A DNA stretch of 7,233 nucleotides from an uncultured Opitutales bacterium (GTDB lineage: Bacteria > Verrucomicrobiota > Verrucomicrobiia > Opitutales > Intestinicryptomonadaceae), in NCBI GenBank assembly GCA_900548275.1, contig URJY01000046.1, positions 1-7,233 of the forward strand, given 5' to 3'. Every line of letters begins with the position of its first letter. Positions within the stretch are counted from its first letter, which is position 1. Position numbers and translations under genes: made by a program. Shown here in pieces: positions 1 to 5,467 of this stretch. Below the pieces are notes generated by a model that had not been told where the DNA came from, did not search any database, and saw only the letters and a program-made list of their open reading frames with translations.

Positions 1-2
1 CC

Positions 3-31
3 ATTAAGGCGAACCTCTCCGCTTCTGTCAA
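3..31 (-). promoter_or_regulatory. Possible leftward promoter leaving the window
   Basis: Read on the minus strand, TTGACA (26-31) is a perfect -35 box. Seventeen bases on is CTTAAT (3-8), which matches TATAAT at four of six positions. It would drive a gene lying left of the window and divergent from comF. No part of that gene is visible, so this rests on the two boxes alone. Confidence 0.25.
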
Positions 32-124
32 TACTTTTTTTAAGATTTTTTTCAGTCAGAAGAAACCGCGCGCAAAAAAAACCGCTAAAACACAGACAAT
101 CACAAACTATTATAAAATATCAAC

Positions 125-150
125 GCCCATAAAGCTTGATTTTTACGGGC
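125..150 (+). promoter_or_regulatory. Leader hairpin upstream of comF
   Basis: GCCCATAAA (125-133) pairs with TTTACGGGC (142-150) around an 8-base loop, with a single A/C mismatch. It lies 43 bases before the comF start and just after an A/T-rich stretch (TATAAA at 111-116) that could hold a -10 box. No good -35 box is visible. It is not followed by a T-run on either strand, so it is not an intrinsic terminator. Any role in the comF leader is a guess. Confidence 0.3.
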
Positions 151-193
151 AAAAGCAAAGAATATGCAAATGTAGAAGCAAAAAAAACTGCAG

Positions 194-943
194 ATGGATT
201 GGACATTCACAAAGCGCACTATCGACAAAATTGCGGACTTTATTTTTCCGCGGCATTGTCTTTGTTGCGGGAAGACGAATCCCGACGGCGAGTACGAACA
301 TATTTGCGACGACTGCAGGGAAACGCTTAGGCTCTTGACGGGCGCAAGGTGTACAAAATGTTCCGAGCCGATAGGCCCTGCGACACTGCCGAATATCAAC
401 GGCTGCGCGAAGTGCATTGACAGAAAATTCGCATTCGACAAAAGCCTTTGCCTGTGTGCGTTCGACGGAGCGGGGCGCGAAATAGTCCACGCGCTGAAAT
501 ACAAAACGGGCGTATACGTTCTCGGCGACATATCGAAAATTGCGGCAAAAATTCCCGAGACGGAAACGTTTTTAAAGGACGCAATTCTCGTTCCCGTGCC
601 GCTGCACATAACGCGGACGATGAAGCGGCACTACAATCAAAGCGAGCTAATCGCAAAAGCGGTCACAAAAACATATCCGACGGCGAACGCAAAAATCGCG
701 AAACTTATCCGCAGAACGCGGCGGACATCCACGCAAACTTCTTTCGACAAACAGGAGCGCGCGGCAAACATAAAGGGCGCATTTGCGGCGACAAAGAAAG
801 CCGACGAAATTTCCAAAGAGGCGAACATTGTAATCATCGACGATGTTATGACGAGCGGCGCGACGCTTTCGGAATGCGCGAAAACGCTCAAGCGTGCGGG
901 GTTTAAACACGTTTCGGCGTTTGCATTTGCGCGCAGATTATAG
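194..943 (+). CDS. comF: ComF family phosphoribosyltransferase-like protein
   Basis: This 249-residue protein has the two-part ComF architecture. The N-terminal third is a double zinc-finger-like segment with cysteines at 22, 24, 25, 38, 41, 53, 56, 71 and 74 (CLCC, CDDC, CTKC, CAKC). The C-terminal part is a type I phosphoribosyltransferase fold: VPVPLH near 133-138, the 'RHYNQSELIA' counterpart of the family's RGFNQAELLA near 145-154, and the PRPP-binding loop VIIDDVMTSGAT at 213-224. Family members (ComF, GntX/YhgH) are cytoplasmic and linked to DNA uptake in naturally transformable bacteria, but their reaction is poorly defined and they are also present in bacteria not known to be competent. 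No other competence gene is in view. The ATG at 194 is the first in frame and keeps the usual family length; there is no clear Shine-Dalgarno. The gene is convergent with mnmG and I see no convincing terminator of its own. Family assignment is firm; the cellular role is open. Confidence 0.93.
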   Translation: MDWTFTKRTIDKIADFIFPRHCLCCGKTNPDGEYEHICDDCRETLRLLTGARCTKCSEPIGPATLPNINGCAKCIDRKFAFDKSLCLCAFDGAGREIVHALKYKTGVYVLGDISKIAAKIPETETFLKDAILVPVPLHITRTMKRHYNQSELIAKAVTKTYPTANAKIAKLIRRTRRTSTQTSFDKQERAANIKGAFAATKKADEISKEANIVIIDDVMTSGATLSECAKTLKRAGFKHVSAFAFARRL

Positions 944-959
944 TCCGACAATTAGCGAA

Positions 960-975
960 TGTTCTACGTGGAACA
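960..975. other. parS: parS-like ParB-binding site (near-palindrome)
   Basis: TGTTCTACGTGGAACA differs at one base (T for C at position 6) from the perfect palindrome found within mnmG at 2624-2639. It differs at two bases from the widely reported parS consensus TGTTNCACGTGAAACA. It begins 17 bases after the comF stop codon, in non-coding DNA, so coding constraint does not explain it. ParB dimers load at such sites to start chromosome segregation and SMC recruitment. The match is seen directly; ParB binding is inferred. Confidence 0.7.
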
Positions 976-987
976 TTCGGACGAGAC

Positions 988-1266
988 AAAAAAGCCACAT
1001 CCCGTCGCAAAAAAAAAAGGACGACAACACAGCGGACAAAAAAAGAGGGCGGCGGAGGCAATGCCGCAGTAAGTAAAAACAACATCAACCGCACTCACAA
1101 AAAACTATTACATAAAACCGCACGTCGATACAACAGGGCAAAGCAGTATGGCGTAAAAAAAGAGCAAGTCCTCTACCCCACCCTACTCCCATACGCAAAA
1201 AAAGTCGCCAACAAAGACCAACCCACTCCGCCCTACCCTACCCCGCGCAAAAGCAGAGCGAAAAAA
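988..1266. other. Run of spaced A-tracts, possibly curved DNA
   Basis: A-runs of five to ten bases begin at about 988, 1009, 1038, 1075, 1099, 1155, 1197 and 1261 on the + strand. Some spacings (21, 42 bases) are close to whole helical turns and others are not, so intrinsic curvature is plausible but not certain. The array starts just beside the parS-like site at 960-975. It may simply reflect the composition bias of this gap. Confidence 0.35.
1222..1244 (-). other. G-quadruplex motif on the minus strand
   Basis: On the minus strand four runs of at least three G are separated by loops TA, TA and CGGAGT, which satisfies the standard G3+N1-7 pattern. A second G-rich cluster 30-40 bases away (complement of 1176-1190) has three full runs and would need a two-G run to complete a fourth. 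Both lie beyond the mnmG terminator in non-coding DNA. The pattern is exact; folding in the cell is not shown. Confidence 0.55.
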
Positions 1267-1328
1267 GCCCCAAAAGACAAAAATCGCAGCAAACACCAAA
1301 AATCCGCCGAATTTGCCATTTTACCCCT

Positions 1329-1375
1329 TTGGGCGACACCCAATATACACAAAGCCGCAAAACGGCGAAATTGGG
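1329..1375. repeat. Overlapping alternative hairpins
   Basis: TTGGG (1329-1333) pairs with CCCAA (1339-1343) around five bases. The same CCCAA with the next T can instead pair with ATTGGG (1370-1375), enclosing a small GCCG/CGGC hairpin (1354-1357 with 1363-1366). The two folds exclude each other. The run TTTT at 1380-1383 follows on the + strand, so this could act as a weak end for comF transcripts, but the stem next to it is interrupted and I do not call it a terminator. Confidence 0.35.
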
Positions 1376-1429
1376 GCGGTTTTGAAGGTCGATTTTCTGC
1401 GACATCGGGCAAAAATTTGCCGATTCGAC

Positions 1430-1468
1430 AAAAAAAGCGGGGCGCGGAACAAAAAACCGCAACCCCGC
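1430..1468 (-). terminator. Intrinsic terminator of mnmG
   Basis: On the minus strand GCGGGG, then GCGG, pair with CCGC and CCCCGC (complement of 1463-1468/1457-1460 with 1444-1447/1437-1442). Small mismatches separate the two blocks. The stem is followed directly by six T (complement of 1431-1436). It begins 26 bases past the mnmG stop codon. GC-rich stem plus T-run is a classic Rho-independent signal. Confidence 0.88.
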
Positions 1469-1494
1469 CCTACAAAGAGCGACTATCCGCCACC

Positions 1495-3456
1495 CTATTT
1501 TGCCGAAACCGAATGCGACTTCAGGGCGACAAGCAGAACGTTTATGTCGGCGGGCGACACCCCCGAGATGCGCGAAGCCTGCGCAACGGTCGCGGGTTTT
1601 ACCGCGGCGAGTTTTTGCGCCGCCTCGAGACGAAGCCCTATCGCGCGCGCAAAGTCGAAATCAGCGGGGATTTTCACGTTTTCGAACGACGCCGACTTTT
1701 CAATCTGCCGCAAATCGCGCTCGAGATACCCGCGGTAGACGACGCGGTAGACGACCTCTTCGACGGCATTCGACGAGAGAGCGCGGAAATCGTTCGGCAG
1801 CGGAACGCCGTCGATTCCGCCCGCGCGGCGCATTTTCTGCGCGGTTCCGTCGGACTCAAATTCGGCAACCCACTTTTCGATGTCGGCGATTTTCCTTTCG
1901 ACGTTCCGCGCCCTGCCCTCGGGCAGCAGCCCGAGCCGCTTGGCATGGGCGAACAGGCGGCATTCCGCGCTCGAGTGGTTCAGCAAAAGTCTGTATTCGG
2001 CACGGCTCGTGAACATTCGGTAGGGCTCTTTAGTGCCCTTTGTTATGAGGTCGTCGATAAGCACGCCGATGTAGCTTTCGTGGCGTTTGAGAACAATCGG
2101 GTCTTTGCCGAAAACCTTTGCGGCGGCATTCGCGCCCGCGACAAGCCCCTGTCCCGCAGCCTCCTCGTAACCGCTCGTGCCGTTTATCTGCCCAGCGCAG
2201 AAAAGCCCCTCGACGATTCGCGATTCGAGCGACGGGAAGAGCTGCGTGGGCGGGGCAAAGTCGTACTCGACGGCGTAGGCGGGGCGGAGCACCTTGGCGT
2301 TTTCCAAACCCGCCACGCTGCGGATTATTTCAAGCTGCACGTCGAGCGGCATTGAAGTGGAAAGCCCGTTGATGTACCATTCGTCGGTATTGCGCCCCTC
2401 GGGTTCGAGAAAGAGCCTGTGCCCGTCCTTGTGGGAGAATCGGACGATTTTGTCTTCGATACTCGGGCAGTAGCGCGGTCCGATGCCCCTGATTTCGCCG
2501 CCGTACATTGCGGAGCGGTGGAGGTTGGCGCGGATGATTTCGGCGGTCTTTTCGTTTGTGGACGTTTCGTAACAGGCGAGCTGTTCGCGCCCGAAGCCGA
2601 CGAAGCCCGCCCAAGAAAGGGACTGTTCCACGTGGAACATTTTTTCGTCCGACGGCGTTCCGCCGCACGGCCGCCCGAAAAGCGGGGAGGGGGCGTCGGA
2701 AGGGGAACGCGGGCAGTTGAAGCCGTTGCGCGCGGTTTCGGAAAACTCGCGCGTGTCGTAAAAGCCGAAGAGGGTGGGGGGATTGTCGCCGTACTGGACG
2801 GCGCACTTGGAAAAATCTATCGAAGAGCCCGCTATGCGCGCGGGCGTGCCCGTCTTGAGCCTGCCGATTTCGATGCCCGCCGCGGCGAGGCTGTCGGAAA
2901 GGGTCTGGGCGGAGAAGTCGCCCATGCGTCCGCCGACGGTCTTCGACGAACCCACGTGCATAAGCCCCTTGAGGAACGTGCCCGTGGTCAGCACGACCGT
3001 TTTGCCGTAAAACTCGACCCCGAGGTTGGTCTTTACCCCCTCGATTGCGCCGCCGTTGCACAGGATTTCGGTTACGACCGCCTGAAACAGCGAAAGGTTC
3101 GGCGTGGACTCGAGAACGTTCTTCATTCTGAACTGGTACGCCTTTTTGTCGCACTGCGCCCTCGGCGACTGCACGGCGGGGCCCTTCGACGAGTTCAAAA
3201 CCCGAAACTGGATTCCCGTTGCGTCGGCGTTGACCGCCATTTCGCCGCCCAACGCGTCGATTTCGCGGACGATGTGCCCCTTTGCCAGCCCGCCGATTGC
3301 GGGGTTGCAGCTCATCTGGGCGACGGTGTCGATGTTGCCCGAAAGCAGCAGCGTGTTTGCGCCCATTCTGGCTGCCGCCAGAGCCGCCTCGCAGCCCGCG
3401 TGTCCCGCGCCGCAGACGATTACGTCGTACGGCGAATCTTTACTTAAGTTCAGCAT
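1495..3456 (-). CDS. mnmG: tRNA uridine-5-carboxymethylaminomethyl modification enzyme MnmG (GidA)
   Basis: This 653-residue protein matches MnmG throughout. With MnmE and FAD it installs the (carboxymethyl)aminomethyl group on wobble uridine 34 of certain tRNAs in the cytoplasm. Visible landmarks are the Rossmann FAD motif GAGHAG (16-21), SCNPAIGG with Cys50 (E. coli Cys47), GPRYCPSIEDK with Cys330 (E. coli Cys277), LFLEPEG, CAGQINGTSGYEEAA, GTKEPYRMFTSRAEYRL and the C-terminal QASRISGVSPADIN helical region. An in-frame ATG 27 codons upstream (3537) exists, but the extension is unlike the family; the ATG at 3456 puts the FAD motif at the usual distance. No strong Shine-Dalgarno precedes it. 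The oddity is about 50 extra residues (roughly 236-292) before the CYETSTNEKT segment, compared with the E. coli protein as I remember it. This insert includes MFHVEQ (273-278), encoded by a parS-like palindrome. The gene has its own terminator and probable promoter. Confidence 0.97.
   Translation of the reverse strand: MLNLSKDSPYDVIVCGAGHAGCEAALAAARMGANTLLLSGNIDTVAQMSCNPAIGGLAKGHIVREIDALGGEMAVNADATGIQFRVLNSSKGPAVQSPRAQCDKKAYQFRMKNVLESTPNLSLFQAVVTEILCNGGAIEGVKTNLGVEFYGKTVVLTTGTFLKGLMHVGSSKTVGGRMGDFSAQTLSDSLAAAGIEIGRLKTGTPARIAGSSIDFSKCAVQYGDNPPTLFGFYDTREFSETARNGFNCPRSPSDAPSPLFGRPCGGTPSDEKMFHVEQSLSWAGFVGFGREQLACYETSTNEKTAEIIRANLHRSAMYGGEIRGIGPRYCPSIEDKIVRFSHKDGHRLFLEPEGRNTDEWYINGLSTSMPLDVQLEIIRSVAGLENAKVLRPAYAVEYDFAPPTQLFPSLESRIVEGLFCAGQINGTSGYEEAAGQGLVAGANAAAKVFGKDPIVLKRHESYIGVLIDDLITKGTKEPYRMFTSRAEYRLLLNHSSAECRLFAHAKRLGLLPEGRARNVERKIADIEKWVAEFESDGTAQKMRRAGGIDGVPLPNDFRALSSNAVEEVVYRVVYRGYLERDLRQIEKSASFENVKIPADFDFARAIGLRLEAAQKLAAVKPATVAQASRISGVSPADINVLLVALKSHSVSAK
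2624..2639. other. parS: parS-like ParB-binding site inside mnmG (perfect palindrome)
   Basis: TGTTCCACGTGGAACA is a perfect 16-base palindrome and one base away from the general parS consensus TGTTNCACGTGAAACA. Read on the minus strand with the preceding base it encodes MFHVEQ, residues 273-278 of MnmG, in a segment absent from the E. coli enzyme. A near copy lies at 960-975. Placement of parS in or near mnmG/parAB at the origin side of the chromosome is well known. Binding here is inferred from sequence. Confidence 0.82.
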
Positions 3457-3544
3457 TCGGGCAGTTTTCCACGCATTGCGGCGCGGCGCAAGAATTTTTT
3501 GAAAGACCGCATAGGCGGGCGGTTCGGCGCGGCGCAAATTCGCC

Positions 3545-3561
3545 CTCTATTATATATAGAG
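3545..3561 (-). promoter_or_regulatory. Probable mnmG promoter -10 within an inverted repeat
   Basis: On the minus strand a perfect TATAAT (3549-3554) lies about 90 bases before the mnmG ATG. No good -35 box is found at 16-18 bases, where the DNA is GC-rich. The box sits in an inverted repeat CTCTAT (3545-3550) and ATAGAG (3556-3561), so a regulator could cover it. The perfect -10 makes promoter function plausible; the missing -35 lowers confidence. Confidence 0.5.
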
Positions 3562-3590
3562 CAAACGGCGGCGACGGGGGAACGCCCGCA

Positions 3591-3607
3591 TTCCGCAAAA
3601 TGCGGAA
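3591..3607. promoter_or_regulatory. Perfect inverted repeat, candidate operator
   Basis: TTCCGCA (3591-3597) and TGCGGAA (3601-3607) form a perfect seven-base inverted repeat around AAA. It is followed by A, not T, on the + strand and has no T-run after it on the minus strand either, so it does not read as a terminator. It ends five bases before the -35 box of the PEP-CTERM gene, where an activator or repressor could bind. No protein is identified. Confidence 0.45.
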
Positions 3608-3612
3608 AAAAC

Positions 3613-3643
3613 TTGACAGGCGTCCTCCCTATGTATTTATAAA
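3613..3643 (+). promoter_or_regulatory. Promoter of the PEP-CTERM protein gene
   Basis: A perfect -35 TTGACA at 3613-3618 is followed by an A/T-rich -10 region. TATAAA (3638-3643) gives a 19-base spacer; TATTTA (3634-3639) gives 15; the best register cannot be chosen by eye. Transcription would begin near 3646-3652, leaving a leader of about 50 bases before the ATG at 3701. Confidence 0.65.
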
Positions 3644-3686
3644 TAAACCAGAAGCATTGAAACGCTTCGAGTTTATTAACCTCGAA
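3642..3686 (+). promoter_or_regulatory. Inverted repeats across the start of the PEP-CTERM transcript
   Basis: AATAAAC (3642-3648) and GTTTATT (3671-3677) flank a second pair, GAAGC (3651-3655) and GCTTC (3664-3668), making a two-step inverted repeat. A competing hairpin pairs TTCGAG (3666-3671) with CTCGAA (3681-3686), shortly before the start codon. The first repeat straddles the likely transcription start, so it could be an operator; the second would be in the leader RNA. A weak purine-rich GAAAGAAAG (3684-3692) is the only ribosome-binding candidate. Confidence 0.4.
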
Positions 3687-3700
3687 AGAAAGCAAACACA

Positions 3701-5332
3701 ATGAGAAACAGGCTACTACTCGGGCTTGCCGTCGCTGCGGCTGCCGCATCGTCGGTTTTCGCCGACTCGAAAGACTTCACAATCAACAAAACCAATACCA
3801 TCGTAAACTTCGAAAGCGGAGACTACGACTACAACATTTACTACAGCGGCACGGCGAATACCCGTGCGCGTTTGGGTATCGCAAATGCGGAACCCGCCAA
3901 AGGATACACTGTTCGCTCGCTGACGCTGAAGGCGGGCGACGGCTCAACATCACAGACCCCGTCGGAATGGAATCTGCTCGGATGCTTCACGCTCAATATT
4001 CCGACCGCCTCGGGCGAATACACGGTTTTGAAGAACGAAACCGAGAAAAACATCCACTACCAGATGGGCGAGCTTACGATAGGCAATGCCGACAGCGCGT
4101 CGAAGGCGACCGCGTTAGTCGACCTCGGCGGCGGCTTTCTGCGCCTGATGGGCGGCGGAGTCTCCGACCAAAACCCGACACTGAACGTCAACACATCGAC
4201 AAGAATAACCTCCACAAACACGACGGCGGCGGTAAACCTCAACTCCGCATCGATTCTCAATGTAAACGGAACGTCAACGCTCGATGTGGGCGGAGCTTTT
4301 ACCTCGAGCGGCAATGCCGAAAAGCGCAGCAAAATCAACATTGCGCAGGACGCAAAGCTCAAGGTCGCGTCCGCGTCGCTCATAAATTCGGACATCGTTA
4401 TTGCGGGACAGTTCTCGTCGGACGGCTCGGTCGTGCTCGACAGGGTTTCGATGACCCTCGACGGCTCGTTCTCCGCAGCGAAGAAAAAGACGATAACGCT
4501 CAAGGCGGATACGGTTGTCAGCGGCGGGGGACTTTTCGATATGTCCACCGTAACGAACATCAACGAGGGCGCGAGCGTGGACATCCGTGCAATCTCGACG
4601 GGCGCGGGCTTTCTCCTCGATGTTGCGGGCTCGTTGAAGACGAGCCAAAACACAACATACAACAACCTCACGGTTTCGGGCACTCTCGAGCAGACGGCGG
4701 GCGACCAGACGGTTTTCAACCGCGCGGCAAGTTTTAAAGCGGGCTCGGCGTTCAAAACTGCTTCGAACTATGTGAGAATACAGGCGGGCACGGTAGACGC
4801 GGCGTACACGACGCTTTCGATAGGCGCGGCGAACAAGTCTTTCGTGGTAGGTTCGGAAAACGCGAAAATCGACATCCAACGCGGCACGATTCTGCTCGGC
4901 AAGGCGCAGGCAATCCGCGACGCAAACGGCGGCTTGGTTTCCATCTCCACTCGCAACGACACGACGAAAGCCGAACTCAGGCTCAACGCCTCGAACGACT
5001 TTGCCACGATTACCGCGCTCAAAAACAATCTCGATGTTTTCGTTGCCGACGGTTCGATTCTCAGCGCAGACTTTGCCGCAAGCGACGGCGGTTTGATTAT
5101 TCTCCACGACTTTGTTGACAACTCGGTATTCGTCAAAAACTACGAGAGCATTGCCGACCTTTCGACGATTTTCGAAGCCTACAAAACCATCGACGGAGTG
5201 GAAACGAAAATCGACACAATCTACTGCAACAACGGCTGGCTTTCCACCACCGCCGTTCCCGAACCCGCCGAATGGGCGGCGATTTTCGGCGCAATCGCGC
5301 TCGCGGCGGCAGTCTGCCGCAGACGCAAATAA
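3701..5332 (+). CDS. Secreted PEP-CTERM surface protein with repetitive beta-rich body
   Basis: This 543-residue protein has a clear signal peptide (MRNRLLLGLAVAAAAASS, cut probably after VFA at 19-21). It ends in a PEP-CTERM sorting signal: VPEP at 519-522, a hydrophobic stretch at about 525-539, then Arg-Arg-Arg-Lys at the end. In known systems this tail is handled by an exosortase (EpsH-like), which cuts near PEP during export to the envelope or exopolysaccharide; no exosortase is in the window. The body is rich in Ser, Thr, Asn, Gly, Ala and Val, nearly free of Cys, with short alternating strands such as LNVNGTSTLDVGG and KIDIQRGTILLG. This resembles the beta-helix passenger of autotransporter-type adhesins, but there is no beta-barrel domain. 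No catalytic motif is recognised, so its role (adhesion, matrix, surface layer) is unknown. The ATG at 3701 sets up the signal peptide directly. The gene has its own promoter and terminator. Confidence 0.9.
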   Translation: MRNRLLLGLAVAAAAASSVFADSKDFTINKTNTIVNFESGDYDYNIYYSGTANTRARLGIANAEPAKGYTVRSLTLKAGDGSTSQTPSEWNLLGCFTLNIPTASGEYTVLKNETEKNIHYQMGELTIGNADSASKATALVDLGGGFLRLMGGGVSDQNPTLNVNTSTRITSTNTTAAVNLNSASILNVNGTSTLDVGGAFTSSGNAEKRSKINIAQDAKLKVASASLINSDIVIAGQFSSDGSVVLDRVSMTLDGSFSAAKKKTITLKADTVVSGGGLFDMSTVTNINEGASVDIRAISTGAGFLLDVAGSLKTSQNTTYNNLTVSGTLEQTAGDQTVFNRAASFKAGSAFKTASNYVRIQAGTVDAAYTTLSIGAANKSFVVGSENAKIDIQRGTILLGKAQAIRDANGGLVSISTRNDTTKAELRLNASNDFATITALKNNLDVFVADGSILSADFAASDGGLIILHDFVDNSVFVKNYESIADLSTIFEAYKTIDGVETKIDTIYCNNGWLSTTAVPEPAEWAAIFGAIALAAAVCRRRK

Positions 5333-5359
5333 CGGCGAAAATTTTTCCGAAATACGAAA

Positions 5360-5394
5360 CGGCCGATTCCGTATAATGGAGTCGGGCGTTTTTT
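5360..5394 (+). terminator. Intrinsic terminator of the PEP-CTERM gene
   Basis: CCGATTCC (5363-5370) pairs with GGAGTCGG (5378-5385), with one G-U pair, around a seven-base loop. An outer CG pair extends it past a G/G mismatch, and six T follow (5389-5394). It begins 27 bases after the stop codon. The loop happens to contain TATAAT (5372-5377). Confidence 0.82.
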
Positions 5395-5417
5395 GTGTCC
5401 GCATCGCCGCAATGGGG

Positions 5418-5439
5418 CGGGGCGAAAAAGCTTGCCCCG
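5418..5439 (+). promoter_or_regulatory. Leader hairpin before the GH20 gene
   Basis: CGGGGC (5418-5423) pairs with GCCCCG (5434-5439); a G-T and an A-T pair can extend it inward, leaving a six-base loop. No T-run follows, so it is not a terminator. It lies 28 bases before the GH20 start codon in a leader without a visible Shine-Dalgarno, where it could affect translation or RNA stability. Function is a guess. Confidence 0.35.
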
Positions 5440-5467
5440 AGTGCAGTTGTCGCTTAATGTTCCGAGC

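Larger units (their letters stand above)
944..1494. other. Gene-poor convergent intergenic region
   Basis: This 551-base gap between the ends of comF and mnmG has no credible gene. The open frames here (up to 74 codons on the minus strand, and longer + frames that run into the antisense of mnmG) are low-complexity and unlike known proteins. The + strand is strikingly rich in A and C and poor in T, with many A-runs. I see no tRNA-like structure. Recognisable contents, listed separately, are a parS-like site, spaced A-tracts, a minus-strand G-quadruplex motif, alternative hairpins and the mnmG terminator. Confidence 0.75.

Noticed and set aside
1238..1462. 74-codon minus-strand frame after mnmG
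   Set aside because: It starts inside the mnmG terminator stem and continues through A/C-biased DNA; no start signal and low-complexity product. It may be part of an intergenic repeat but not a supported gene.
944..1494. tRNA or other known structured RNA in the intergenic gap
   Set aside because: No cloverleaf, no TTCGA-type T-loop with matching stems, and no tmRNA, SRP or RNase P signatures were seen.
1417..2355. 312-codon + strand open frame entering from the intergenic gap
   Set aside because: It begins in the mnmG terminator and is mostly mnmG antisense; no family resemblance.
2419..3447. 342-codon open frame on the + strand opposite mnmG
   Set aside because: It is the antisense shadow of a GC-rich conserved gene; its translation is Arg/Ala/Val-rich with no recognisable motif, while mnmG on the other strand matches its family throughout.
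3457..3537. 27-codon N-terminal extension of mnmG
   Set aside because: The added residues are Arg/Ala-rich and not part of the MnmG fold; the ATG at 3456 places the FAD motif as in known family members.
4274..5404. 376-codon minus-strand open frame across the PEP-CTERM gene
   Set aside because: Arg-rich, motif-free translation that runs over the terminator; the + strand frame has a signal peptide and PEP-CTERM tail.
5393..5467. 25-codon N-terminal extension of the GH20 gene
   Set aside because: It would begin within the T-run of the preceding terminator and bury the signal peptide behind a charged segment.
5404..5467. Riboswitch in the GH20 leader
   Set aside because: There is one good hairpin but no conserved riboswitch core that I can recognise, and the leader is too short for most known classes.
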